From assembly GCA_027021615.1 (NCBI GenBank), contig JALUTY010000096.1, positions 33,006 to 97,005 on the forward strand: a stretch of DNA of 64,000 nt, written 5' to 3'. Positions 51,401-59,214 of this stretch are shown here, piece by piece. This DNA is from a bacterium. Lineage in GTDB: Bacteria > Desulfobacterota > Deferrisomatia > Deferrisomatales > Deferrisomataceae. Position numbers and translations under genes: made by a program. The notes under the pieces were generated by a model, which saw only the letters and a list, made by a program, of their open reading frames with translations, did no database searches and was not told the origin of the DNA. Within the stretch, counting starts at the first letter, position 1. The number at the start of each line of letters is the position of its first letter.

Positions 51401-51601
51401 TCATTCACACCAGGAGCGGCCGTAGGTTCGTACGACCTTTCGGGGCGCCTCGGGCTCCCGCCTCCGCAACGTGCGCCGCAGCTTGGCGATGCGCCGCCGG
51501 CTCTCCTGGGCGAACCGGTACGCCGCCTCAGGGGCCAGGGTCAGGGTGGTGAGCACCACGGCCGTCACAAGGGTGGGGAACAGGGTGATCAGGGTCTCCA
51601 A
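51401..51601 (-). CDS. Small single-helix basic membrane protein
   Basis: A 66-residue protein starting at TTG (51601) with an excellent GGGAGGAGG site 7 bases upstream and a terminator immediately downstream, which together support a real gene. Residues 4-24 form a transmembrane helix (LITLFPTLVTAVVLTTLTL). The rest is strongly basic (ESRRRIAKLRRTLRRRE) and presumably cytoplasmic. I recognise no family. Confidence 0.55.
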   Translation of the reverse strand: METLITLFPTLVTAVVLTTLTLAPEAAYRFAQESRRRIAKLRRTLRRREPEAPRKVVRTYGRSWCE

Positions 51602-51726
51602 GGGGCGCCTCCTCCCAGGCCCAAACCGGACCCGTATCTGAAAGTCGCGCGAAAGATAAGCGTTTCGGATCCCCGTGTCAAGAACAAAAAGAAGATAAAC
51701 TCGGATATAATTTGTCTCCGTCCGGA

Positions 51727-51795
51727 CGCGAGTGCCGGGGGCAGGCCCCTTGCCCCGCCCTCCGAGGTGGCGCGTCTATTTTGTCGCCAGGTTAA
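51727..51795 (-). repeat. Dispersed ~250-bp element, partial copy E (one end)
   Basis: The block GGGGCAGGCCCCTTGCCCCG to GTCGCCAGGTTAAAT matches the outer end of copy H. It lies between the small membrane protein gene and the end of the binding-protein gene. Just after it, AATGAGGAGCGCTCCTC forms a short palindrome over the binding-protein stop. 51602-51720 shows one AT-rich stretch and no gene. Confidence 0.7.
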
Positions 51796-51813
51796 ATGAG
51801 GAGCGCTCCTCGC

Positions 51814-52704
51814 TCATTCGGCCCGATCCGGCACCCGGTCGGGGTGGAGGAACCGGGCCAGGGTGCGCACGGCCCGGGCCAGCCCCGGGCCGGGGCGGGC
51901 GAACTCGCGTTCGGCCACCGTGAGCACCCGGCCTGCGCGCACCGCACGCAGTTCGCGGAACAGGGGCCGCTCGGACAGGGGCGGCGGGTTGCGGTTCATG
52001 GGGCCCTCTTGGATCACGTACACCTCGGGATCGAGCCGGAGGAGGGCCTCCACGTCCAGGGTGAGGAGCTTCTTGGGGACCCGCACCGCGTTCTCGCCGC
52101 CGGCCGCCACGATGATGTCGTGGATCAGGCCGTCGGTGCCGGCCACGGTCAGCGGCTGGGCCCGGATCTCGTACACCAGGCGGACCCTGGGGGCGTCGGC
52201 GACCGCTGTGCGCACCCGACCCACCTCGGCCCGTAGCCGGCCGGCCAGCTCTCGGGCCTGGGCCACACGGCCCGTGAGCACCCCCAGACGCTCCATCACG
52301 CCGAGGGCGTCGTCGATCGAGCGGGGGTCGAACGCGGCCACGGTGAGCCCCCGCTCCCGCAGGGTCGCCACGGCCCGGGCCGCGGCCCGGCCGGCCCGCG
52401 CCACCACCAGCCCCGGCCGGAGGGCCAGGACGTACTCGACGTTGGGCCGCAGGCCGGTGCCCACCGAGGGGACCCCGCGCAGCTGGGGCACGGTGTCGTC
52501 GTGGCGGGTGCGGCCCACGATCCGGTCCCCCGCACCGATCTCCCACAGGACCTCGGTGTAGGCACCGTAGAGCGAGACGATCCGTGGTGAGCCGTCGGTG
52601 CACACCCGGGTGCCGGTGTCGTCCACGATGCACGCGGCCAGGGCCGGGGAGAGGGGGCCCAGCAGAAGAAGGGCCAGCAGCCCCCAAGAGAGTCTCGTCT
52701 TCAT
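51814..52704 (-). CDS. Periplasmic substrate-binding protein, BtuF/FecB-like
   Basis: A 296-residue exported binding protein of the cobalamin/iron-siderophore class. Signal peptide MKTRLSWGLLALLLLGPLSPALA is cleaved before two cysteines (ACIVDDTGTRVC). The binding-protein core starts at RIVSLYGAYTEVLWEIGAGD and contains LRPGLVVARAG and LDPEVYVIQEGP. With the ATPase and FecCD permease upstream it forms a complete importer. Placement downstream of cbiL and a cobalamin riboswitch suggests a corrinoid substrate, but haem or a siderophore cannot be ruled out. Confidence 0.85.
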   Translation of the reverse strand: MKTRLSWGLLALLLLGPLSPALAACIVDDTGTRVCTDGSPRIVSLYGAYTEVLWEIGAGDRIVGRTRHDDTVPQLRGVPSVGTGLRPNVEYVLALRPGLVVARAGRAAARAVATLRERGLTVAAFDPRSIDDALGVMERLGVLTGRVAQARELAGRLRAEVGRVRTAVADAPRVRLVYEIRAQPLTVAGTDGLIHDIIVAAGGENAVRVPKKLLTLDVEALLRLDPEVYVIQEGPMNRNPPPLSERPLFRELRAVRAGRVLTVAEREFARPGPGLARAVRTLARFLHPDRVPDRAE

Positions 52705-52720
52705 CTTCTCGTAACCTTCG

Positions 52721-52800
52721 GTGGTTGGTTGTCGGTCGGGGGCCTTCGGCCCGCTTGAAGGCTGAAAAGCTAGTTTCTAGTTTCTAGTCTCTAGTCTCTA
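52721..52800 (-). repeat. CUUCGG hairpin and tandem TTTCTAG 7-mers
   Basis: In the spacer between the ATPase and binding-protein genes: a GGTCGGGGGCCTTCGGCCCG hairpin module (shared with 10.7 and 57.3 kb), then four tandem 7-mers (TTTCTAG twice, TCTCTAG twice) that run into the ATPase stop codon. Confidence 0.65.
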
Positions 52801-53586
52801 GTTCCCGCCCCGCCGGGCCCGCGGCAGGAACACGGCATGGGGCCGGCCCGTGGCCGGGTGCACGGAGACCTCGGCCGGGGTCTCGTACACCGCCTCCAGG
52901 ATCTCCTTCCGGAACACCCGCTCGGTGGGGCCCTCGGCCCGGATCCTCCCCTCCTTGAGAAACACGAGGCGCCGGCAGTACAGGGCCGCCAGGTTCAGGT
53001 CGTGCATCACGGCGCACACCGTGGTGCCCTGGGCGTTCACCCGGTCCAGGAGGTCGAAGGCGTCGATCCGCCGGTGGACGTCCATGGCGGCCGTGGCCTC
53101 GTCCAGCAGCAGGAGCGGGGCCTCCTGGGCCAGGGCCCGGGCCAGCACCAGCCGCTGGCGCTCCCCTCCCGAGACCTGGGTGATGAGCCGTTCGGCCAGC
53201 CCCAGCGTGTCGGTGCCGGCCATGGCCCGGCGCACGGCGTCCCGATCTTGCGGGCCCGGCCGGCCGAACCGGCCGAGCCGGGGGTGACGGCCCATCATGA
53301 CCACCTCGAACCCGGTGAACGGGAAGGGGATCCAGGTGGACTGGGGCACGGTGGCCGCGACCCGTGCCAGGTCGCGGGGGGCGGCCTCCCGGGGGTCGAG
53401 CCCCCCCACCCGCACCTCGCCCCGTTGGGGCCGCAGCACCCCCGTGAGGACCCGCAGCAGGGTGGACTTGCCGCAGGCGTTGGGCCCCAGGATGCCTAGG
53501 AATCCTCCGTGCTCCACCCGTAAGTCCACGCCCCGGAGCACCGGCTCGCGGCCGTACCCGGCCCACAGGTCCCGCACCGAGATCAC
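52798..53586 (-). CDS. ABC transporter ATPase of the cobalamin/iron-siderophore type
   Basis: A 262-residue ATPase that energises the FecCD-type importer. Walker A GPNACGKST, signature VSGGERQRLVLARAL, Walker B LLLLDEATAAMD and the switch histidine in VMHDLN are intact. The GTG at 53586 is chosen because it overlaps the permease stop as GTGA; a frame extending to 53619 is also open. It acts with the permease upstream and the binding protein downstream. Confidence 0.92.
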   Translation of the reverse strand: MISVRDLWAGYGREPVLRGVDLRVEHGGFLGILGPNACGKSTLLRVLTGVLRPQRGEVRVGGLDPREAAPRDLARVAATVPQSTWIPFPFTGFEVVMMGRHPRLGRFGRPGPQDRDAVRRAMAGTDTLGLAERLITQVSGGERQRLVLARALAQEAPLLLLDEATAAMDVHRRIDAFDLLDRVNAQGTTVCAVMHDLNLAALYCRRLVFLKEGRIRAEGPTERVFRKEILEAVYETPAEVSVHPATGRPHAVFLPRARRGGN

Positions 53587-54623
53587 GGCGACCCTGCCCC
53601 GCGGCTCCGGGGGCTCCACCGCAGGAGCCAGCAGAAGAAGGGGCCCCCCACCAGGGCCGTCACCACGCCCACCGGCAGCTCTTCGCCTCCCGGCAGCACG
53701 GTCCTCGCCAGCCCGTCGGCGAGAACCAGGAGCGAGGCCCCCGTCAGGAACGAGCCCACCACGAGCCTACGGTGGCCCGGCCCCAGCACCATCCGGAGCA
53801 GGTGGGGCACCACCAGGCCCACGAACCCGATCACCCCGCTCACGGCCACGCACGCGCCGGTCATGACCGAGGCAGCCACCAGGAGCCACCGCCGGGCCCG
53901 GGCGGCATCCACCCCCAGCTGGCGGGCCGACTCGTCCCCCAGGGCCAGCAGGTCCAGGTCCCGGCCCAGGCACCAGGCCCACACCACGCCGGCGAACACG
54001 TAGGGGGCCGAGAACGCCACGTGGGCCCAGCTCCGGCCGTTGAAGCTGCCCAAAATCCAGAACACGATGGAGGACACGCTGTCCTCGTTGAGGCTCTTGA
54101 GGAGGCTGATGCCGGCAGAAAGGGTCGTGCTCACCACGATTCCGGCCAGGATCAGCGTGTTCCCGGAGCCGAAGTCCCGGTCCGAGGCCAGCAGGTGCAC
54201 CGCCCCGAGGGCGGCCAGGGCGCCGACAAAGGCGAACACGGGAAGAAGCCCGAGCCCCCAGGCCGTGTACCCACCCAGGCCGGCCAGGATCGCGATGCTC
54301 GCGCCCAGCGCCGCGCCCGACGACACCCCCACGGTGTAAGGGTCGGCCAGGGGGTTCAGGAGGATCCCCTGGAACACCACGCCGGCCACGGCCAGCCCCC
54401 CGCCCACCAGGCCGGCCAGGCACACCCGGGACAGGCGCACGGTGAGGAGGATGGTGCGGTCCACGGGATCGAGGACCGGCGGGACCAACCCGGCCGCCTC
54501 GGCCAGGGCCCGGAGCAGGTCGGCCGAGCCCAGGCCCGACGAGCCGATCCCCGCGGCCCACAGGAACACCAGCGGAAGGACCAGGGCGATCCCCAGGATC
54601 ACCCGGCCGGGCCGGGCGGTCAC
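53583..54623 (-). CDS. FecCD-family ABC transporter permease
   Basis: A 346-residue membrane permease with about ten helices. GVVFQGILLNPLADPYTVGVSSGAALG and VPHLLRMVLGPGHRR are the FecCD/BtuC signature and coupling-helix regions. It forms the pore of the importer with the downstream ATPase. It overlaps cbiL by 4 bases, which places corrin biosynthesis and uptake in one operon. Confidence 0.93.
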   Translation of the reverse strand: MTARPGRVILGIALVLPLVFLWAAGIGSSGLGSADLLRALAEAAGLVPPVLDPVDRTILLTVRLSRVCLAGLVGGGLAVAGVVFQGILLNPLADPYTVGVSSGAALGASIAILAGLGGYTAWGLGLLPVFAFVGALAALGAVHLLASDRDFGSGNTLILAGIVVSTTLSAGISLLKSLNEDSVSSIVFWILGSFNGRSWAHVAFSAPYVFAGVVWAWCLGRDLDLLALGDESARQLGVDAARARRWLLVAASVMTGACVAVSGVIGFVGLVVPHLLRMVLGPGHRRLVVGSFLTGASLLVLADGLARTVLPGGEELPVGVVTALVGGPFFCWLLRWSPRSRGAGSP

Positions 54624-55345
54624 GGGGTGCGGTCCTCCCCCGGCCGGACGAGGAACAGGCTCATGTACCCGTTGGCCCGGGCCCGGGCCTCACCCACCCC
54701 ACGCGCCACCAGGGCCTCGGGCCGGGTGCAGTGGGACGCGAACACCACCCGGTCGCCCAGCCCCCGGGCCTCGAGCAGGTCGCAGACCCCGGCCGTGTTC
54801 CGGTAGGGCTTGAGGATGGCCAGGCTGTCGGCGGCCTCGAGCGCCCGCTCCACCGCGGCGGTGCCTCGGGCCGCGCTCACCACGGCCAGGGTCTGGTCGC
54901 CCTCGACCAGAGGGGTACGGGCCTCAGCCGCTGCCGCGGCGAACGAGGTGATGCCCGGCACCACCTCCACCGGCACCCCGGGCTCGAGCTCGCGGACGGC
55001 CTCCAAGAGATAGGTGAAGGTGGAGTAGGTCATGGGATCGCCCAACGTGAGGAACGCGGCCGCGGCGGCCCGCCGGAGCTTCTCCGCCACCCTCCGGGCG
55101 TGATCCCGGTGCACCCGGCGGGACCGCACGTCCTCGAAGGTGTGCCGGAAGGGCAGGGTGACCACGGGGCAGCCCGGCCGAAGGTGGGGCCGGGCGATCT
55201 CTAGGGCGGCGCTCCGGCCCGATCGCTCGTGGCCCGCGGCAAACACCACGTCCACCTCCTGGAGCACGCGAACAGCCTTCACCGTGAGCAGCTCCGGGTC
55301 GCCGGGGCCGACCCCGATGCCGTAGAAGGTTCCGAGCTGGGTCAT
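54620..55345 (-). CDS. cbiL: Cobalt-factor II / precorrin-2 C20-methyltransferase
   Basis: A 241-residue SAM-dependent tetrapyrrole methylase of the CbiL/CobI type, which methylates C20 in corrin ring synthesis. The N-terminal GIGVGPGDPELLTVKAVRVL, the FLTLGDPMTYSTFTYLLEAV segment and VVPGITSFAAAAAEARTPLV are family hallmarks. The other cbi/cob genes are not in the window. The gene is followed by the FecCD permease with a 4-base overlap. Whether it uses cobalt-factor II (anaerobic route) or precorrin-2 is not certain, but the organism's character favours the former. Confidence 0.9.
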   Translation of the reverse strand: MTQLGTFYGIGVGPGDPELLTVKAVRVLQEVDVVFAAGHERSGRSAALEIARPHLRPGCPVVTLPFRHTFEDVRSRRVHRDHARRVAEKLRRAAAAAFLTLGDPMTYSTFTYLLEAVRELEPGVPVEVVPGITSFAAAAAEARTPLVEGDQTLAVVSAARGTAAVERALEAADSLAILKPYRNTAGVCDLLEARGLGDRVVFASHCTRPEALVARGVGEARARANGYMSLFLVRPGEDRTP

Positions 55346-55362
55346 GACGGGGCTCCTGAAGT

Positions 55363-55400
55363 TGGATTGGTCGTTGGTCTACGGTCGTCGGTCGGGGGCC
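55363..55400. repeat. 7-mer run with GGTCGGGGGCC module
   Basis: GGTCGTTGGTCTACGGTCGTC-type 7-mers (given here in pieces: GGTCGTT, GGTCTAC, GGTCGTC) followed by GGTCGGGGGCC, just upstream of cbiL. It has the same design as 57301-57363 and 52721-52756 but without the complete hairpin. Confidence 0.6.
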
Positions 55401-55424
55401 CAACGACACGGTGGTGACCCGGAG

Positions 55425-55653
55425 GCATGGGATCTGGTGGAGCGCCGGGCGTGGCTCCTAGAGTCGCTGCATCCGGCACTCAGCCCGGCCTGCAAAGCGC
55501 TGTTGTGGCTCGATCCGCGAGAGCGCTTCGTGGTCCGTCGGCGAGGCGAGCATCGGCTGAGTGTCGGATGCAGCCTAAATCGGATGTTACAACTCACGCA
55601 CGGCCGGAACCGGCTCCCGCCCCCCGGGAAAGCGAGCCTGTTCCGTCGCCGGG
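55425..55653. repeat. Dispersed ~250-bp element, copy F, with 20-base inverted repeat
   Basis: Fills the 300-base gap between the ABC-2 permease and cbiL. The left part (TGGTGGAGCGCCGGGCGTGG) matches copy G, and the right part (ACTCACGCACGGCCGGAA and CCGTCGCCGGGTCAACAG) matches copy D. Inside are two 20-base segments, 55466-55485 and 55555-55574, that are inverted repeats at 19 of 20 positions with a 69-base loop. Its end overlaps the last bases of the permease gene. Confidence 0.7.
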
Positions 55654-56388
55654 TCAACAGCTGCTCCTCCTCACCGCCCACACGGCCGAGCCGAAGAAGA
55701 CCGCGGCGAAGCCGGCCAAGGCCACGACGTTGATCCCGGGCACGGGGGTGCCCAGGCTGGCCGCCCGGATCACCAGGCTCGAGTGGGTCAGCGGCAGGCC
55801 GTAGGCGATGGTCTGGGCCCACCCGGGCAGGCGGTCCAGGGGGAAGAAGGTGCCGCACAGGAACGACATGGGCACGATGAAAAACGTGTTGATGTGCCCC
55901 TGGTCGGCGTGGCTGCGCACTACCATGGCGGCCGTGACCGCGGCCGAGGCAAAGGTGAAGGTGTGAAGCAGGAAGAACCCGGCCACCTGGGGGCTGGCCG
56001 GAGGCCGGATGCCGAACGGCCAGGCCAGCAGGTACACGATCACCGCCGCCGCGATCCCTCGGAGCATGCCGTACACCACCTCGCCGAGGGTGATCTCCCA
56101 GGCCGGGATCGGCGCCATCTGGAACTCCTCGAAGATGCGCCAGTAGAACCGGGCGATGTTGATCTCGGTGGCCGTGCCGTAGCTCTGGGTCATGCTGGCC
56201 ATGGTGGCCAGCCCCGGGATCATGAAGGCCAGGTAGCCCACCCCGTCGAACTCGACGTGCCGGCCGAGGCCCCAGCCGAACACCACCAGGAACAGGAACG
56301 GCGACACCGCGTACGAGGCCAGGTGCTTCTTCCACCGCCTCCGATAGATGCGCAGCTCCCGGTACAGGACACCCCTCACCCCGTTCAC
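55654..56388 (-). CDS. ABC-2 type transporter permease
   Basis: A 244-residue membrane protein with six helices. Motifs such as YRELRIYRRRWKKHLASYAV, ALATMASMTQSYGTA-like and FLCGTFFPLDRLPGWAQTIAYGLPLTH (split here) identify the ABC-2 exporter family (drug, polysaccharide or haem-type exporters). GTG start at 56388 overlapping the ATPase stop (GTGA). It works with the preceding ATPase. Cargo is unknown; the position between a cobalamin riboswitch and cbiL is unusual. Confidence 0.88.
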   Translation of the reverse strand: MNGVRGVLYRELRIYRRRWKKHLASYAVSPFLFLVVFGWGLGRHVEFDGVGYLAFMIPGLATMASMTQSYGTATEINIARFYWRIFEEFQMAPIPAWEITLGEVVYGMLRGIAAAVIVYLLAWPFGIRPPASPQVAGFFLLHTFTFASAAVTAAMVVRSHADQGHINTFFIVPMSFLCGTFFPLDRLPGWAQTIAYGLPLTHSSLVIRAASLGTPVPGINVVALAGFAAVFFGSAVWAVRRSSC

Positions 56389-57284
56389 GGGTCCACCCTC
56401 CGGCCGGTGCGCTGAAGGAACAGGTCCTCCAGGTTGGTGCGGCGCAGGCCCGCCCCTGCCCGGTCGTGGCGCAGGAACGCGAGCGCGGCCTCCCGGGTGG
56501 GGAAGAACCGGGTGCGGGTTCCCCCCTCCTCCACCAGGTCCACGGCGTACTCGCCCAGGCCCTCCAGGAGCTCCCGGGGCGTCCCCTCCTCGATCAGTCG
56601 GCCCCGGTCCAGGATGCCCACCCGATGGCACAGGAACTCGGCCTCCTCGATGTAATGGGTGGTCAGGAGCACGGTCACGCCCCTGCGGTTCACGCTCCGG
56701 ATCAGGTCCCACAGCCTCCGGCGGGTGGCCGGGTCGAGCCCCACCGTGGGCTCGTCCAGGAACAGGATCCGGGGCTTGTGCAGCAGGGCCCGGACGATGG
56801 TGACCCGCCGCTTCATGCCCCCCGACAGGGTCCGGCCCAGGCTGCCGGCCCGGTCGGCGAGCCCGGCGAACTCCAGGAGCTCCCGGGCCCGGGCCCGGCG
56901 CTCGGCCCGGGGCATGCCGTGGAGGATGCCGTGGAGCTCCAGGCTCTCGGCCACGGTCAGGTCCGGGTCCAGGTTGAGCTGCTGGCTCACCACCCCGATC
57001 TGGGCCTTGGCCGCCACCGGGTTGCGCACCACGTCGGCGCCGCCCACCCTGGCCTCGCCCCGGTCGGGGCGCAGGAGCCCGGTCAGGATGCGGATGGTGG
57101 TGGTCTTTCCGGCGCCGTTGGGCCCGAGGAACCCGTAGATCTCTCCCGTTCGGAGCCGCAGGTCCAGGCCGTCCAGGGCCCGGACCCGGCCGAAACGCTT
57201 CACCAGCCCCCGGGCCTCGACGGCCAGGGGCGGCTCGGGTGCTGGCTTCTCGATGGGAGAGGCGATGGCCACGGTGTCTTCCAT
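56385..57284 (-). CDS. ABC-2 type exporter ATPase
   Basis: A 299-residue ATPase of the CcmA/NatA/DrrA class. Walker A GPNGAGKTTT, signature LSGGMKRRVTIVRALLHKP, Walker B ILFLDEPTVGLD and switch histidine THYIEEAE are intact; an Ala/Pro-rich N-terminal extension of 18 residues and a C-terminal 60-residue regulatory segment flank the core. First gene after the riboswitch on the minus strand, but 480 bases of repeats intervene. Confidence 0.9.
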   Translation of the reverse strand: MEDTVAIASPIEKPAPEPPLAVEARGLVKRFGRVRALDGLDLRLRTGEIYGFLGPNGAGKTTTIRILTGLLRPDRGEARVGGADVVRNPVAAKAQIGVVSQQLNLDPDLTVAESLELHGILHGMPRAERRARARELLEFAGLADRAGSLGRTLSGGMKRRVTIVRALLHKPRILFLDEPTVGLDPATRRRLWDLIRSVNRRGVTVLLTTHYIEEAEFLCHRVGILDRGRLIEEGTPRELLEGLGEYAVDLVEEGGTRTRFFPTREAALAFLRHDRAGAGLRRTNLEDLFLQRTGRRVDP

Positions 57285-57300
57285 GTCACTTCGTAACTTC

Positions 57301-57393
57301 AGTCTACGGTCAACGGTCTTCGGTCGTCGGTCAACGGTCGTCGGTCTGGGGCCTTCGGCCCGCTCGGCGGCTAGGCAGCTAGGCGGCCGGGCG
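57301..57393. repeat. 7-mer array, CUUCGG hairpin and 8-mer units upstream of ABC-2 ATPase
   Basis: Tandem 7-mers (GGTCTTC, GGTCGTC, GGTCAAC, GGTCGTC, GGTCTGG) lead into a GGGGCCTTCGGCCC hairpin and GGCGGCTAGGCAGCTAG units. It is the mirror image of 10652-10766. Here it lies between the exporter gene and copy G of the dispersed element. Confidence 0.7.
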
Positions 57394-57399
57394 GCTCTC

Positions 57400-57625
57400 G
57401 AACCGCGCCAAAGCTAGGGGGGCACGGGGTCTGCTGGAGCGCCGCGCGCGGCTCCTTGGCTCGCCGCGCAGCGCCTCCCACGTTCGCACCGTGAAATCGT
57501 TCGTGCCGGCCGAACGGTCATGAAGCCACCGCTGATGCCTCGTGCCTGCGCGGCGAATCTCGATGCCCGGCTTCGCGCGCGGCCGGAAGCAGGCCCCGTT
57601 CCCGCCGCAGCTACCCGGTTCAGGG
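57400..57625 (-). repeat. Dispersed ~250-bp element, copy G
   Basis: Minus-orientation copy in the leader between the riboswitch and the ABC-2 genes. The block GTGCCTGCGCGGCGAATCTC to CGCGGCCGGAAGCAGGCCCC is the reverse complement of the core of copies A and B. A long imperfect hairpin follows at 57626-57677 (GGAAAG ... CTTTCC with CCCCGTCGT against ACGAAGGGG inside). Confidence 0.75.
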
Positions 57626-57765
57626 AAAGTTTCTCTCCCCGTCGTAGGGCCCCCCAGGGACGAAGGGGGCTTTCCGGTAAGTTCGTAACAGCGGTCGTTG
57701 GTCGGAAGGCCGCGAATCCCCGAAGGGGTGAGGCGAAGGCCCCGCGTTGGGGCCTCTGCGACAAC

Positions 57766-57792
57766 AAAAAGCCCACTCCGGGGGAGTGGGCT
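57766..57792 (-). terminator. Riboswitch expression-platform terminator
   Basis: Minus strand: perfect 10-bp stem AGCCCACTCC / GGAGTGGGCT, 3-base loop, then a run of U residues. It follows the cobalamin aptamer by about 65 bases, as expected for a transcriptional off-switch. A second hairpin, AGGCCCC-loop-GGGGCCT, follows at about 57738-57756. Confidence 0.88.
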
Positions 57793-57858
57793 TCCCGTAT
57801 TCGAAGCACCCGATTTCCCCTCTCTCCCGATCCACCCGGGGAGCTGCGTGCAAGGGGA

Positions 57859-58022
57859 GTCCGTCCGGCAGGTCTTCTGGCTCGCGATTCGTCCTCGGGG
57901 CCGCCTTCCCAGCCGCGATGCGACCAGTGGCACCAGTGGCCCGTCGTCCTCGCTCACAGCGGCGGGTCCGCGGGGGATTCTCACCCCACTTCCCTTTTCA
58001 GCCCCATGGGGCACCGGCGGAC
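57859..58022 (-). ncRNA. Cobalamin (adenosylcobalamin-type) riboswitch
   Basis: Minus-strand leader with the conserved cobalamin aptamer pieces in order: GGGAAGTGGGGTGAGAATCC, then CGCGGACCCGCCGCTGTGAG (the B12-box region, GCCGCTG for consensus GCCACTG), a variable arm, GGCTGGGAAGGC, and the 3' element GCCAGAAGACCTGCC. P1 can pair GTCCGCCGG at 58022 with CCGGACGGAC ending at 57859. A promoter lies just upstream and an intrinsic terminator downstream, so bound corrinoid should stop transcription of the genes from 57284 leftwards. No start codon lies near, so control is by termination. Confidence 0.92.
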
Positions 58023-58037
58023 GTGTGTTGAAGGGGC

Positions 58038-58066
58038 CTTTTATCCCCTTGACCGGGCCGTGTCAA
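58038..58066 (-). promoter_or_regulatory. Sigma-70-type promoter of the riboswitch transcript
   Basis: Minus strand: TTGACA (58066-58061), 17-base spacer, TAAAAG (58043-58038). Predicted start near 58031, nine bases before the first paired base of the riboswitch. Confidence 0.75.
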
Positions 58067-58084
58067 GCCGGGAACCTCCCAGGT

Positions 58085-58114
58085 TTGACGGTCGTTTGCG
58101 GCCCACGGTATAAA
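58085..58114 (+). promoter_or_regulatory. Sigma-70-type promoter of rlmN
   Basis: Plus strand: TTGACG (58085-58090), 18-base spacer, TATAAA (58109-58114). Predicted start near 58121, 50 bases before rlmN. It is back to back with the riboswitch promoter. Confidence 0.7.
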
Positions 58115-58170
58115 GCCGAGTCCGGCAGGGATGTCGCAACTCCCCTTCGATCCAAGGTTCCTCACGACCA

Positions 58171-59214
58171 ATGACGGCCCTCGATCTGTTCGACCACGAC
58201 CTGCCCGGCCTGGAACGCGTCTTCGAGAGGTGGGGGGAGAAGCGGTTCCGGGCCCGGCAGGTGATGAACTGGCTCTACAAGAAGGGTGTGACCCAGTTCG
58301 AGGAGATGACCGACCTCTCCGCCGCCCTGCGGGAGCGGCTGGGCCGGGAGGCCACGGCCGCTCTGCCACGGATCGCGGCCGAGCAGACCAGCCGGGACGG
58401 CACGGTGAAGCTTCTGCTCGAGCTGGAGGACGGCGAGCGGGTGGAGACCGTGCTGATGCCGGACGACGGCCGGGTGACCCAGTGCGTGTCCACCCAGGTG
58501 GGATGCGCCATGGGCTGCGCGTTCTGCCGGACCGGCACTCTGGGGCTGCGTCGCCATCTCACCGGCGGAGAGATCGTGGCCCAGGTGGTGGTGGGGCAGG
58601 CCCGCATGGGGCCGGACCGGCGGATCACCAACGTGGTGTTCATGGGCATGGGCGAGCCCCTGCACAACTTCGACAACGTGGTGCGGGCGTTCCGGATCCT
58701 GTCGAGCGACCACGGGCCGAACATCACCCGCCGTCGCCTCACGGTGTCCACCGCGGGCCTGGCGGACCGGATCCGGCGGTTGCCGCCCGAGATGTTGGGA
58801 AGCCTGGCCGTGAGCCTGAACGCCACCACCGACGAGGTCCGCGACCGGATCATGCCGGTGAACCGCCGGTTTCCGATCCAGGAGCTCCTGACGGCCCTGC
58901 GGGAGAGCCCGCTGCCCCCCCGGGACCGCTACACCGTGGAGTACGTGCTCCTGGGCGGGATGAACGACTCGCCGGACGATGCCCGGCGGCTGGTGAAGCT
59001 GCTGTCCCACGTGCGGTGCAAGGTGAACCTGATCGCCTACAACCCCCACGGCGACAGCCCCTTCGAGAGGCCGCGGCCCGAGGCGGTGGAGGCGTTCCGG
59101 AAGATCCTGCTGGACAAGAACTTCACCGCCACCCTGCGCAAGAGCCGGGGGGAGGACATCCTGGCCGCCTGCGGGCAGCTGAAGGCGGAGGAGGCGGGGA
59201 GGCTAGGGGGCTAG
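58171..59214 (+). CDS. rlmN: 23S rRNA A2503 / tRNA A37 C2-methyltransferase RlmN
   Basis: A 347-residue radical SAM methyltransferase. The cluster cysteines C112, C116 and C119 lie in VGCAMGCAFCRTG; the methyl-carrying cysteine is C334 in GEDILAACGQL. FMGMGEPLHNFDNVVRAFRI, SLNATTDEVRDRIMPVNRRF and EYVLLGGMNDSPDDA are all typical. It dual-methylates 23S rRNA and some tRNAs, improving fidelity. It has its own promoter and is followed by a repeat-rich spacer. Confidence 0.95.
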   Translation: MTALDLFDHDLPGLERVFERWGEKRFRARQVMNWLYKKGVTQFEEMTDLSAALRERLGREATAALPRIAAEQTSRDGTVKLLLELEDGERVETVLMPDDGRVTQCVSTQVGCAMGCAFCRTGTLGLRRHLTGGEIVAQVVVGQARMGPDRRITNVVFMGMGEPLHNFDNVVRAFRILSSDHGPNITRRRLTVSTAGLADRIRRLPPEMLGSLAVSLNATTDEVRDRIMPVNRRFPIQELLTALRESPLPPRDRYTVEYVLLGGMNDSPDDARRLVKLLSHVRCKVNLIAYNPHGDSPFERPRPEAVEAFRKILLDKNFTATLRKSRGEDILAACGQLKAEEAGRLGG

